Shown piece by piece: positions 43,171 to 54,547 of a stretch of 64,000 bases of DNA (its first letter is position 1; every line of letters starts with the position of its first letter). This stretch comes from Dendrolimus kikuchii (lineage: Eukaryota > Arthropoda > Insecta > Lepidoptera > Lasiocampidae). The stretch covers positions 8,217,001 to 8,281,000 of the forward strand of contig CM034415.1 of assembly GCA_019925095.2 (NCBI GenBank), given 5' to 3'. The notes below the pieces were generated by a model that saw only the letters and a list, made by a program, of their open reading frames with translations, was not told the origin of the DNA and made no database searches. The position numbers were made by a program, and so were the translations under genes.

Positions 43171-43375
43171 CTTTACGTTTGTTACTGAGCGACTGCTTTT
43201 CTCTCTCTTTCCATTTTTCTTTAGTTCTTCCACGATACTAATTAGATACAATTATAATATCAATGTAATATTAGAAAATATTTTTCACAGCAACTCGGTG
43301 TTTCGAAGGTTTCATTTGACAGGTTCTCTTACTGGAATCACACAAACACATTAACACACACAGTTGTATACATAT

Positions 43376-43831
43376 TGTTATGATATGAGTGGCAGGACTC
43401 GAATTAAAATGCCGTTGGAATTATTATATCATTTATTAGTACTATACAAACACGCATAAGACAGGTACAAATATAACTGAACACAATCAGTCCAAACGTA
43501 ATGCACGATTCAATAACACGCGCAAAGTCTGTCACTAAATAGATTATCGAATGTACACAAGTCTGGCCTCGCGGCTGGTTATCGCTCAACTGCCGATCTC
43601 TCCAATGCTTTATACTGCACCGATACAATATGTCTGCCCGACCATGTGGACTGAATTTCTTAGAATCAGTTTAACACACCTGGCTAATGACTGCCATAAA
43701 AGATGGGCACAACACAGTGGGCAGTTTTTATAATTACAAATTTTAAACACAAAGTAAACAAAATAAAGGATAGGTAATAAAGTGTGCTTTTATGGTATGC
43801 AGGTGTGAATCCACTTTTGTCGGTCGTAACA
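43376..43831 (+). mobile_element. Solo LTR 4
   Basis: A 456-bp element from TGTTATGATA to CGGTCGTAACA, flanked by ATAT at 372-375 of the 43-kb block and 43832-43835. Confidence 0.82.
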
Positions 43832-43835
43832 ATAT

Positions 43836-44340
43836 ATTAAATATTAACAAAAAATAATAAGAATATGATAATAATAAAATAGTAAATAAAAAACAAAGAC
43901 AAAGAGAGACTTTAATATAGTAGTTACTCTCATGGTTAGTTTCACATTCGCTTCACTAGATGGCGTTGCAGGTCACTTGCGATTTCAATTTGTCATTAGG
44001 CACTTCGAAGTCAAAATTCTGTTTAAGATTTCTAAGAATTACAACACCCGCTTATTACATACAGATCCTTCTATTAATGCGGGCGAAGCCGTATTCATTA
44101 TACATTTTCTTACCGACAACATTCTAACAATTTGAAGAGCGCCGCAAAGCGGTTTGTTCCTAAGATATTTTTGGAAGTAACTCTTCTTGTAAATGAACCT
44201 GTCAAATCTTTTTGCGTAGCATATTTTATTATAGTGATACAATATGAATATGTCTCATAATTTAATATCGTGTTTAGGACTGTATGTGTTTTATATGAAT
44301 CAGATCGATGTAATTATATTCAAAAGTACAGTACCTTTTA
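43836..44340. other. Intronic stretch without a recognised feature
   Basis: Moderately AT-rich. The short frame at 43932-44135 has no flanking splice sites in usable phase and no recognisable domain. Confidence 0.4.
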
Positions 44341-44344
44341 TACA

Positions 44345-44575
44345 TTTTTTACAAGCTTTTATTTAACTTGCAATGGATGTATGTATGTAAGTTCGGGTGG
44401 AATCTTGCAAGTTAAATTTGACCAACTTCCCGGTTTCCGATTGTGCTGAAATTTTGCACGCATATGTATATCGCGTGACAATGCAATAATATGGTACCAT
44501 GGAGCTGATCCGATGATGGAGTCGGAAGAAAGACCCGTCGTGTTTGGGCTCATTTCACTTGGCTAGCATACATAT
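44345..44575 (+). repeat. Repeat G copy
   Basis: From ACAAGCTTTTATTTAACTTG to a CTCATTTCACTTGGCTAGC end. It matches 2768-3022. Confidence 0.7.
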
Positions 44576-44719
44576 TGTTATATCAAAAATAGGTGCAGAG
44601 GCGAGTAATTGTTATCACTTATCATCAATGACATCAAATTGATATTTAAGAGTGACCGTTTGTCAGTTTGGCTCCAAGTAATACAAATAAAAAATATACA
44701 TGCATATATGCGAATATAT

Positions 44720-45010
44720 TCTTTAAATTAGATGGCCACCTAAAGCCCGAGATGGCCATCGAAAGCCCCAGACTGGCCAACCATGCCGCGGACGGAGCCA
44801 ACACGAAGCCTGTGATGGCCACCGAAAGCCGCTGATTGGCCGACGCGAGCCGCCGACATACCCCTTATGTGTCATGCGGCTCCCGTACCTCGTTACCGGG
44901 GGGTAGATGCCCCCCGCGAAACTTGTTCCGGGGCAAAGAGCAGTAGCTCGAGGACCCTTACCGGCTCTGCTACCATTAGGTAGAGGCGATGACCCACTGG
45001 AAAAACAAAA
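44720..45010. repeat. GC-rich block, probable LINE 3' UTR
   Basis: It contains repeated GATGGCCA(C/T)C and AAAGCC units (44731-44830), then CGTTACCGGGGGGTAGATGC. The high GC against AT-rich flanks suggests R1- or R2-like origin. No protein is readable. Confidence 0.45.
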
Positions 45011-45029
45011 GAAGGCTTATTATAAAACA

Positions 45030-45310
45030 ACTGGCTGACCCGGCAAACGTTGTTTTGCCTTTTAAATTATTTTTTAGTCATTTTGAGTAAGTTAAATTAT
45101 TACAGTCATAATATCGCTATTAAAAAATAGGGGTTGGTGATTGAAGGGTGAAAATTTGAAGTTGTATATATTTTTCAATGCTAAATCATAATAAAATATA
45201 AATAAGAAAAATTGACAAAAAAATAAAAAAATTTTTTTTAGAGGTTTTGGCCGATTCTCAGACCTACCCGATATGCACACAAACACCGCGACACGAGGAT
45301 TTTATATATT
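45030..45310 (+). repeat. Copy of the 4330-4740 repeat
   Basis: CTGACCCGGCAAACGTTGTT, AAATAGGGGTTGGTGATTGA and CATAATAAAATATAAATAAG match the right arm at 4245-4740. Confidence 0.6.
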
Positions 45311-45379
45311 AGATTGATAAAATTAATTTTATTTTGTACGGGAATCTTTTTTTTATTTTTTATTGTAGTATAGGTTCGC

Positions 45380-45545
45380 GTTTGACCACAATCTTGCCTT
45401 ATGTGGGGCGAAGATATGGTCTAGGATGGAGCACGCTTGCCTAGAAGGTACCTATTCACACGGGACTTGAAGACACCCAGGTTATATGTATCCGGAAAGA
45501 CAGACTCCGGCAATGAGTTCCACTCCTTTGCTTGACTGCAAACCT
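45380..45545 (-). pseudogene. LINE C-terminal remnant
   Basis: The minus strand encodes [20 protein letters not shown] and [16 protein letters not shown] then a stop, a standard CR1/Jockey-like C-terminus. Confidence 0.75.
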
Positions 45546-45924
45546 CATTCTTCTTATTCTTTCGAATTTGTTGTTTCCTAGTTGCGAGACTATATTGTAT
45601 TATTGTATGCGATTTGGAACATAATTTCCATTAAAAGATCTGATTTATATAAAATACAGAAAGTCCTAAGCAATGAAGAATATCAGAGCTTTATTTATTA
45701 TATTCAATATGTTTTTATTAATTTGTCCTTGTTGTGTGTTACTTTTGAACAGGTGTTATTGGAGCGGCCTGTGTTTAATAATAAATTGTTTGTGTATTGT
45801 GTTTATTTTTTTCTAACGTCCTTTTCAGGTGTCACGAATGTTTTATACAAATAGGGTATTTGCATTGTATAGACGCTGTGAATTGAAAATCACCTATTTT
45901 ACACACTTTTTTCGAAGATTTTTT

Positions 45925-46165
45925 TTTATTGCACGAGTCCAGCAGACAGGCAGACGGCCCATCGCCTATGGACATTTGCAACACAAAGGTGCTACAAATG
46001 CGCTGCTGCTCTCTTAAGGGAGACTGGAACCTGGTCACTAATGCCGGAACACAACTCAAGGTTGTTATGGCGATATACTTTAGACCAGGGGTGTGGTAGT
46101 CATCCAGTCGGGCAAATGCCCTGCCACCTTCCTGTGAATTCTTTCTCCGTTCCTGCACGGATACA
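45925..46165 (+). repeat. Repeat A copy with internal deletion
   Basis: From TTTTATTGCACGAGTCCAGC to TCTCCGTTCCTGCACGGATA, lacking the middle of the first third. Confidence 0.75.
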
Positions 46166-46214
46166 AAGATAGAAGATAATCGTTTCTAATATTTGAGATG
46201 TGTATATGAATACA

Positions 46215-46330
46215 CATAATACACATTTAGCCAGGTTGTAGGATATTTGCTCGACTGGATGGCGACCACCCCTGGTCTAGAGTCTAGAGTATGCCGCCAT
46301 AACAACCTTGTGTTGTGTTTGTTACACGAT
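46215..46330 (-). repeat. Repeat A fragment, minus orientation
   Basis: CCAGGTTGTAGGATATTTGC and CGCCATAACAACCTTGTG match the middle of repeat A. Confidence 0.55.
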
Positions 46331-46334
46331 GTCC

Positions 46335-46750
46335 ACCGCAGTAATCGTGAGAACCATAGTGTATATTGATATCACATAGACAATCGTCGTAGATAATATT
46401 TTTAGTCGATTAATCGATAAATCGAACTATCTGATGAGATGATTCGATTTATAATTAAATTACCATTTTCTACCGGTTAGTTAATTTTATAAGCGCACTA
46501 AATTATCGTCTAGATAATTTAGTGAATCGGTAACTAAATATTATAATTGTTTTTGTGATCCTGGCAACACTATAATTTAATTGCTATGATGCAATGTTAT
46601 TGTTTTGTAGGGTAGCATTTTTGTATAAAAGGCGTAGCGGCGTGTAGACGGTGTTCATTGCTTACTGTGCTGTGTGAGCAGTCACATCAAAGGCTGAACA
46701 ATAATAAAGGGGAAACGCTGCCCAAATAGTTAATATTTGGTACTTTCTTA
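46335..46750. other. Intronic stretch, unassigned
   Basis: A 9-bp palindromic repeat (CACTAAATTATC...GATAATTTAGTG) is near 46496-46524. No gene is recognised. Confidence 0.4.
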
Positions 46751-46754
46751 CCCA

Positions 46755-46930
46755 AATCTCTGCAAGGCTGTTACAGTTGTGTTCCGGCATCAGTGACCAG
46801 TTTCCAGTCTCCTTTAAGAGAGCAGAGCGCATTTGTAGCACCGTTGGTGTTGCAAATGTCCATAGGCGATGGTAACCGCTTTCCGTCAAGTGGGCCGCCT
46901 GCCTGTCTGCTGAACTCTTGCAATAAAAAA
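46755..46930 (-). repeat. Repeat A copy, minus orientation
   Basis: GTTACAGTTGTGTTCCGGCA through CTGCTGAACTCTTGCAATAA. Confidence 0.75.
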
Positions 46931-46934
46931 AAAC

Positions 46935-47505
46935 ATAGGTAGAATAGTTTTCCATTTGAACATCTTATATCTTTAAAGGGGGTCATTAAAAAAAAAGTTG
47001 CGTTTTAAAAAGTAAAGTGCGTACAAAAAATTTACTGTCAGCATATGTAGCTTATTTTATTGTTTTTCAAAATGCCCTATGTGCTTAATCGGCACGTAGT
47101 AGTCCATTTGTACTAATTATGAGTAAGAAAGCATAGAAAGCACATTAAAACATTGCATAAACTGAAAAGTATGATTGATAAAGCTGATCATCAAGTTCTT
47201 CTTAGTTTGTTTCTCTGAAAAGTTTATTTATATATCCTATGTTCCATGAGGGTGTAAAAACCATTTTTTTTTTGTAATATGGATTAAATTGGTCTCTTGG
47301 CAGTAATAAACTAATACTAGATTTTTTTTGTTTCAATTTTAGGAAATCGTTAAATACTATAAAATGGCATTTAAATATTATATTTTTAATTTCTGCACGA
47401 AAATGCTAGGTTACCATGTTAGTGACGTCAGTCGATAGTGAACAACTGTCAACTGTTAAGTAATTTAATCCATTGTACGACGTGTTATCACAACTGGTGC
47501 TGTGT
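46935..47505. other. Intronic stretch without a recognised feature
   Basis: AT-rich sequence, no exon or repeat recognised. Confidence 0.4.
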
Positions 47506-47507
47506 TT

Positions 47508-47740
47508 ACGGCCTCTGTGGTTGAGCGGGCTAAGCCTTTGTCGGCCTACCTCACTGCAACGCAGAGGCTCCGGGTTCGATTCCTGGTAAACGTATTTTCG
47601 CCCTTATTTACTATGATCTGGGTGTCTGGGATCGGCCCCAGAGTGGTACGTTGTATATTACCCGTAACACAAGTGTAACTTGCTTAATTTGGGGATATAC
47701 AATATGTGTGTTTGTCTGCCGATTATTATCATTATTAATT
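47508..47740 (+). mobile_element. tRNA-derived SINE, full-length
   Basis: The head has an A box (TGGTTGAGCGGGC, 47519-47531) and a B box (GGGTTCGATTCC, 47572-47583), the RNA polymerase III promoter of tRNA genes. The tRNA-unrelated body includes CTGGGTGTCTGGGATCGGCC and the tail is TTATTATCATTATT. It does not fold as a complete tRNA. Truncated copies are at 7960, 42755 and 62070. Confidence 0.8.
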
Positions 47741-47954
47741 AACTCCGTTAGCTCAGCGACCCAAAATTATTATGTCTTGTGCGGTTTCTTGCTAGTTATG
47801 GGCTTGAAGCTGACACAGGTCAGCCTCCACTCTGTCCTTCTACCGGTACTTGGGGTCAAATAGGCCTATTTCACGCTTCGATTCTCTCCCATCGGTTCTA
47901 TGTGACCGAACCAACGCAGGCGGTAAGATTTTATATCTCCTATTATGTTAGGCT

Positions 47955-48155
47955 TAGCCACGAGATTTTCAAAGTTAGTTCGGTTGGATTATAAAACCGT
48001 AATACGGCCCATCTTAATGTACGGTTGCGAACCCTGGACGCTTACCCTCAAGATAGAGAACCAGCTGGTAGTAGCGGAAAGAAAGGTTCTCCGTAAGATT
48101 TTGGGCCCAACAAGTAGAGAGGACGGTAGCTGGTACTGTATTTATGTATTCTAAT
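47955..48155 (+). pseudogene. LINE reverse transcriptase fragment
   Basis: It encodes LDYKTVIRPILMYGCEPWTL and TLKIENQLVVAERKVLRKIL then GP, the end of a LINE reverse transcriptase. Confidence 0.75.
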
Positions 48156-48284
48156 TTTTTACAGTAAGAGTACTGTTTTATCGACAGTTTTGGTTGGCCA
48201 GCGTCCTCTTTTCTAAACCAACGTGTACTGTTTGACCGACACTTGAAACACTCCAGCGCAATTGAGCCTAAAAAATTAGCTATA

Positions 48285-48490
48285 GATAGATAACACTTTA
48301 TTGTACACCATTACAGAAAAAAACTTACGAACTAGTATTAGTCTAGTTGGGTATAAAGGGCGGTCTCATCGCTAAAAAGCGATCTCTTCCAGACAACCCG
48401 TGGCAAGAATATTCTGATTAGGAGTGGCGACGGTGCTATACGTAATTATTGTACGATTACTTACATTTTAATAATAAATATATAACTATA
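48285..48490 (-). mobile_element. LINE 3' tail, minus orientation
   Basis: It begins with the inverted (TCTA)n tail and CACTTTATTGTACACCATTA and includes GCGATCTCTTCCAGACAACC. It is the inverted counterpart of 800-1000, about 48 kb away. Confidence 0.7.
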
Positions 48491-48692
48491 CTATATATAC
48501 AAATATAATAGCTATCCCAATTTCCGAGATATAACATATATCTATATGCGGTAATGACATCAGTAAAAGCATGTCTCTAACAAATTTCGTGATAATCTGT
48601 TCATTCTGAAGGTCGTGGGGAAGGAAGAAACGAAATCATCGTCACTTTAGTATATCAGCGTCGGGTTTAGGCTAGAATTTTATTTTTGTATC

Positions 48693-48750
48693 ATGGACCT
48701 CGAAACTTATTCGATGCTTCGTGAAATTCTACGTGTACGTCGTGGTAGAG
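48693..48750 (+). CDS. Candidate alternative first coding exon (ZAD-less isoforms)
   Basis: ATG in a fair context (TATCATGG) opens 58 nt encoding MDLETYSMLREILRVRRGR, ending at a perfect donor (AGAG|GTAAGT). The exon ends in phase 1, so it joins in frame with all four zinc-finger exons. Joined to the first one it would give 921 nt, 306 aa. It cannot be an internal exon read from exon 5, because the nearest acceptor upstream (GGGTTTAG before 48671) leads at once to a stop. The surrounding 3 kb is repeat-poor, as expected of a promoter region. It could still be a chance match, since no homologue is known to me. Confidence 0.4.
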
Positions 48751-51700
48751 GTAAGTGCTAAGTATAGAAAGCTTTCCTGTGCTAGTTTTCCATTTGGAAT
48801 ACTCTAGTACAGAAAAGTTTTGAATTAGATTTAGTTATGACTGATATATTATGTGTGCTGACAAAGCTCTGATATTTGTAACAGTTTTTGTACATGTAAC
48901 TCTGATGTATGATGTATATAGGTTTTCAATTTAACGTATTGATTTTAATTGTATGAATCCTCAGATAATAAGTGAAGCTATAGAAACTGTGTTAAAAGCT
49001 ACGAAATACATTCAAGCTCTTTTCGCTTATGGCATTGAAAGAGTGACGGAAAGGGATGCGTATACAGAAATACATTCGTTTGTTTTTAGAAGTTACACAC
49101 ATCACTGTTTTGCTGTGATCTAACGACAACCTTATTAAGTCGGTCTTATTTTACAAAGAAGAATCATGGGCAGTATGTATTTTTAATTTGTTAGCATAAT
49201 TGGACCTACTTATGCAAAATGGAACCAACCCACATACTGACAGTTTTGAGAAAAAGCCGTTTTTATTAAAATTTTGCGTACAAAAAAATATGTCTATATT
49301 TTGGAAAAAACATTTAGAATATTGTATATTATATTTTCTCGTTATGATTTTTATTGAGTCGATATAAGGTGCATTTTGAAAGTCTTCTGCATCCTTAACC
49401 CAATTTTGGCATGTTTATGGATTGGTTCTGTTTTGCATAAGTAGGTCCAATTGCAATGCAGTGTTTTTCAATTAGAACGTATCAATTTATATTCGTGACT
49501 GGACAGAGACAATATAAACCTAACCTAATGTATTATTTTATATGAATAGAAGAGCTGTTGCTCTGTTATTATTTTAGCGCAGTGTCTATAGATTTAGTTA
49601 TTGTTCTGAGGCGAAATATATTGTTTCAAATTGTGTTACACAATATACGCTTGTATCGTGCGTTTCGAATGTACCTCAGAGTTATATGTAGTTTTATGAA
49701 GTGTGTATAGTTTTGCTGTAAATATAGTGTTGGTTTTTACGAGACATATTCATATTGTTTAAGATTTTTAAATGCTTTTTTTGGTTAAACGAAGTCTGGT
49801 AAAGCTATAATTTATTTTTTCAAAATCAATCAACACGGGATATAGTTTGCACCAAAATTCCCGACTTAAGGCAACTGATCATTTATGTGATTAGCGGTTG
49901 TTTAATAAACACTGCCTGAAGTTTTTGTTATGTTTTTATATTATTTGTTTTGGTCTATATTGAAAACTTCGTTTAACAAATTTAAGTCTGTGCTTTTAAA
50001 CATGTTTTAAATCAGTTGTAACGATTTCTAAATATGATTTGTATAATAATTTTCAACTAATACACGTCTCATTACTACGTGTACATGTATACAACTGATT
50101 TACTTAGGTAATAAGCATAGTTACGTATTCGTTGCATATAATTAACGGTTGGTTTTTACTACCGTTTCACTTATAAACTTTCCTTCGAATTGAACATTTT
50201 ATCTTAATATAAGTGGATGATAGGACTGCGAGCAATAACAGTACGCGCAAAACTTAAATGCGCTTCGAGTGGAGTTATTTCCGTCAGTTTGCGCAGCTCC
50301 AATCGAATGTCAAGCTGTATTACCGCTTATGTTGTGTTGTGCGAAAGAGATGGCAAACGATTTCGTATAACGGGCTGAGCGACAGCGCAACATTCGTCTC
50401 TCAGCTTCGTCTGTGAACCTTATAATTGTGTTCTGGGCAATGACGTCTACTAACTTCAAGAACGCATTTATGTTTTGTTTGCACTGTACGCGATAACGAC
50501 CCTTGTCGCCTATGTAAATTCGCGTAGAGAAAGTGACATAAGTGCGAAATGGTCGTCGAGCCGTAATTTCGCATGCTTGCTCGTACGTCTGTCACCTGCT
50601 GTAAACTATCTACGCTATTCTTTATAAATATGAATTACTTGAAACGTGAATTTATCAACCAGGGAATATAGAAGAATCTTATGTCGTAAGCATGTGCTGC
50701 AGAAAATGCCTGCACAAGAAGTTCTGTTAATCTCTCAGTTATGTTTTTCTATCTAACCTTCAATCATATAATGTTGAATTGTCTTTATATTTTTTATATA
50801 TAAAACTAGATATTATACATTCGAAAATACTTCGGGTTACTTATATAAACATTATTATCAAGACTGTAAAGGCTAATGAGTAGAATAATTTTTACCTAAT
50901 ATTCTAAAATATGTCCAAATATCTGTTTAGTAGCATTTAATTAATTAATCACTATCTTTGATCACGTTCATCGTATCTGAAGTTCAAATGAAACAATACA
51001 TTTATATATAATAGTGATTGTACTTTAATTTTGGCAATCACACTGAGTACTTAAAATACGTAGAAAAAGCAAATGGCCGACAGCAAAAATGGCAGGTTCA
51101 CTGTTAAACTGACAGTGAAAACATGTGTTCAGAAATAATGTGTTAGGTTTTATTGTCACGTTTTTGTGACCTAATCAAAAAGTATAACAGATATAGTTCC
51201 ATTGAGAAGAATACTACTAGAATTGATAATTGTTCAGATAATATTACTTTCAAAGGGTACCTAAATCCTATATTTATTGATGTTGCTTAGAGGCCGCCAC
51301 TAATTATTATCTTTTTGGTTTTGGACTAATAAAACCGTCACGCCTAATTAGTTACATTATATAAATCAGACTTTATGTGCTGACAATTATGACCAATCCT
51401 TACTAGTGAAATGTGCTTGTACCGCGTCTATTGGAAGTAACCATCATAACGGTACACTAAAGTAATGGAATTGTCGTTCCTAGTATATTTTGATGGTGTA
51501 ACTTCAACTCTGAGCGTACGTGTACACACGCGTACTACAGAAATGGTAAACAACAAAATTTTCAGATTACCAAAGACGTCTTCGTTTTGGTGAATAAATG
51601 AGAGTACGTTAGAAACGCACAAGGCAATATTTGTATATTAGTTGTCGCTTCGTCTTTTTAATACAGCAACAACATGTTGTGGTGCGCTTTACTTAGAATG

Positions 51701-52010
51701 TTAACTTACGTATATGACCTTCGTAAAATGTTCTCTCTCTAGTGGAATTTAGTTTGAATATAAATCAATGCACCACTGGAAGCGTTACTCTTAGTCAGTC
51801 TCGAACTACGTATGATACATACATGCGTTGCACTGATATTTGTGAAATTCGGTCGTTAATACCAAACTGAGAAAAAGAATTTGGTTCTGAAGAGAGCATT
51901 ATGGATACATTTGACGTGTTTAAACATCAAGAAAGTTTGCGGACTAGTTCTAAGTGCTTACAAGACAATGACGGTGTTGAACAGTGAAATGTTTTTCTCT
52001 TTGTTTTTAG
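48751..52010. other. Long repeat-poor intron before the zinc-finger exons
   Basis: Apart from the MITE at 49198-49452 I recognise no repeats, unlike the introns to the left. No further exon is seen. It may hold regulatory sequence for the alternative exons. Confidence 0.5.
49198..49452. mobile_element. Short MITE with near-perfect inverted termini
   Basis: AATTGGACCTACTTATGCAA at the left and TTGCATAAGTAGGTCCAATT at the right form about 29 bp of inverted terminus, with an AT-rich 200-bp interior and no coding. Target duplication is not clear. Confidence 0.75.
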
Positions 52011-52873
52011 CCGAGTCTTATGATCCATCGCGCAGTAACGCCCAGACGATTATAAAGTGCACCACCGCCTACCCGTTCCGTGTGAACGATAAGTCGATAC
52101 TCTGCGTCTACTGCCAAGAGTTGTACGATGATCCGGATGTGTTCCGAAAGCACATGGAAGACGAGCATGCTGACTTTTCACTGCGAGTCGCGTTCCATCA
52201 TCTACCTAAAACGGAATTCATCAAGGCGGATCTAACCAACTTACGCTGCAGACTGTGTCCGCAGCATCACGACACATTGGAGATAATGGTGGAGCATTTG
52301 AAATTGCGTCACAATGCAAAAATCGATTCGAATGGAAAACTCGGCGTCATGCCGTATTATCTGCAGAAGAATGTATTCAACTGTGCAGTATGTGAGAAGA
52401 ACTGCCCGACCCTATTCCATCTGAACCGACATACAATAACGCATTTCCTAAGCTACGTGTGTCACGTATGTGGTAGCAGTTATGTGGCCACTACTGGCTT
52501 GTTACGTCATGTGCGCTCGAAGCATCAGGCGTATGAAGTCTCGTGCAAGAGATGCCAGAAAGTGTTCCCCACTATCGAAGCGAAAGAGAAACACAGAAGA
52601 ACGGAGAAGTCTTGCATGCCATACTGCTGTCCGAAGTGTATGGAGAGATTCAATGACTGGAAGCTTCGAAGGCGGCATATGGAGACGGAACACGGACAGA
52701 CGAAGAAGACCTATCGCTGTGTTGATTGTAATCTCGAATTCAGCAGTGAACATAGTTATTATGATCATTTCAAGTTGCAACATTCGGAGGATTGTGCGGT
52801 GTGCAAATTTTGTGGACTCAAGTTTGCTTCGACCTATCGTCTGAAACGGCACATTGCTAAGCATAACTTATAA
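52011..52873 (+). CDS. Plus-strand ZAD gene, terminal exon A: eight zinc fingers
   Basis: The acceptor TTTGTTTTTAG precedes 52011, entry is phase 1 and TAA is at 52871-52873. It encodes 287 residues. A conserved block NAQTIIKCTTAYPFR comes first, then fingers at exon residues 32-53, 80-101, 125-145, 151-172, 179-202, 207-228, 237-258 and 265-285. The fifth is C2HC (KEKHRRTEKSC). Fingers 1-3 are separated by long linkers; 5-8 are close. It has two fewer fingers than the next two exons. Joined to exons 1-5 the protein is 514 aa. The open frame continues into the intron upstream, but that part (51881-52010) is not needed. It is expected to bind specific DNA in the nucleus. Confidence 0.9.
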
Positions 52874-53610
52874 AAGTATCATTCAATGGATCTCTCTTTT
52901 GTCTACTTAAGCCGGGATTCTATGTCTTACTATCCATTCTTATACCTTATGGCAGAAAAGTAGCATTTCTTGTATAGAGGTTATGTCAAGTTTTAACCCG
53001 CAGTAATATAAATGCATATAGGAGACTGTTGTAAGTCTTAAGCACCTGTCTAAGATTAAAGTGTTTGAATTGATTTGGAAACTAAAGGAAACAAAGGAAC
53101 GTTTGTGCCCCAGTTTCGAATTAGACAGTTTTATCGTTTTATTCGTAGCGATACAATAAGCAATGTATTAGTAAAAGTGTTATGTCTGTAGATTGAAGAC
53201 CTGAAAGATGAGTAGAATATTAGGAAAGACAATCGTCTAGTGATAAATATAATTCTGAAAAACTCTAAACCCCACATGACTAAGCGACGCCACATGTCAC
53301 TCTTCCGCGTTTTGAAATTATACTATTTAAGTCAAGTCACTTTAAATTAAAAGTAGTTGAAAGCTGACTTATTAGCTTTTCAGTAATACGGTTTTTACGT
53401 GCCGATAGTGATTCCTAGTACTTATTGTGTAATACACGGAAATAATATTGATTTTAATTCTTATGATGATCGTGTTCTTGGTAAAGGCATCTAAACACTT
53501 ATAGTATCTATGTAGAATAAGATATTTCAGTAGTGCGTTTTATGCGTTCCGGTTTATGTAAACTTTAGGTATACAGTCCATTGATTTGGCGATTGTATCG
53601 ATAGGGGTTC
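52874..53610. other. 3' UTR and intergenic spacer after terminal exon A
   Basis: It contains a possible ATTAAA polyadenylation signal at 53055-53060, about 180 nt after the stop. No other feature is recognised. Confidence 0.45.
53055..53060 (+). promoter_or_regulatory. Candidate polyadenylation signal for terminal exon A
   Basis: ATTAAA lies 182 nt after the stop. It is a weak variant of the canonical hexamer, so the assignment is tentative. Confidence 0.35.
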
Positions 53611-53619
53611 GATGTGTAA

Positions 53620-53970
53620 GTGTGGTATCAGGATCATTACCATCGTCATCCTTCGAGCGTTAAATTCGTTGCCTTCGGAGCATTCGCTTCGAAGCCCAGG
53701 GTCCGCCTTTCTTTTATTGCGAAGCCGGCGAACACGCAGACGTCCATCGAATTAAAAATGGTTCCTGTTGTCTATAGACACTTTTCTACTTTTCTTCTCT
53801 ACTTCGCGCAATCTTTCGCATCCATTGTTTTGAGACCATTGGTACGCATTCCATCTTTCATGACGTCAAGCCAGTATTTTTTGGGCCCTCCCTTCTAGCG
53901 AGAACTGGCGGAGGCGTCATAGTTTGACCTTTAGTCCCCACATAAGTAGCCGGTTTTCGTAAAACGTGGC
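53620..53970 (-). pseudogene. LINE C-terminal remnant
   Basis: It shares ACCATTGGTACGCATTCCAT and CCCCACATAAGTAGCCGGTT with 15535-15880 and is similarly broken. Confidence 0.65.
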
Positions 53971-53994
53971 TGTAGGCGATATATTATAGTTTGT

Positions 53995-54200
53995 CTATTT
54001 CACGGACATAAAAGCTGGTGCGGGGATGCGGGAGTTCCTGATGCGGTCTTGCCGCGGAACTCCACACATCCACCGCAGCATATTCGACTCCTTGACACGT
54101 AGTTTTTGCTTATGTCGCTCAAGAACTGGGATGTGTGGTGCATACTCGGAAACGCTCAAGTCCAGCAGTCGACAAAGATTTGCTGAAGAGAAAGACGTAT
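53995..54200 (-). pseudogene. LINE reverse transcriptase remnant
   Basis: The minus strand encodes KQKLRVKESNMLRWMCGVPR and QDRIRNSRIPAP, the (M)LRWMCG....DR(I/V)RN motif of LINE reverse transcriptases. Confidence 0.65.
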
Positions 54201-54547
54201 CCCATGCAAACATTCGTAACTTTTTTAATAATACATTAGACATTAAAAACGACGTATTTAGGTATTATAAAGTTAAATTGAAATAAGCAATCGTACTTTT
54301 CAGTATTAAATAATTAAATGGAAAATAGCATCTTAATTAATTATTAAGATGTATATATTTTTTAAATCTTTAATTCTCTTACGCTGTCACTATAATTGTT
54401 TCACAATGACTACAACGTATAAGATAAATACAATTAATCCAAATTCTTTTAAATAGTATGAACGTTAGTACTCATAAATTAGGTAGGAATTTTGATTATA
54501 TTTTTTTGATTTTCGGCAGCTAACCTTCGCAGATACGGGGGTCGGTT

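Noticed and set aside
47519..47583. A possible tRNA gene (A and B boxes present)
   Set aside because: The body continues as a SINE with other copies in the window, and no full cloverleaf is evident.
51881..52010. Upstream extension of terminal exon A as an independent start
   Set aside because: It is simply the intron read in frame; the strong acceptor at 52010 and the phase agreement with the other exons explain the frame better.
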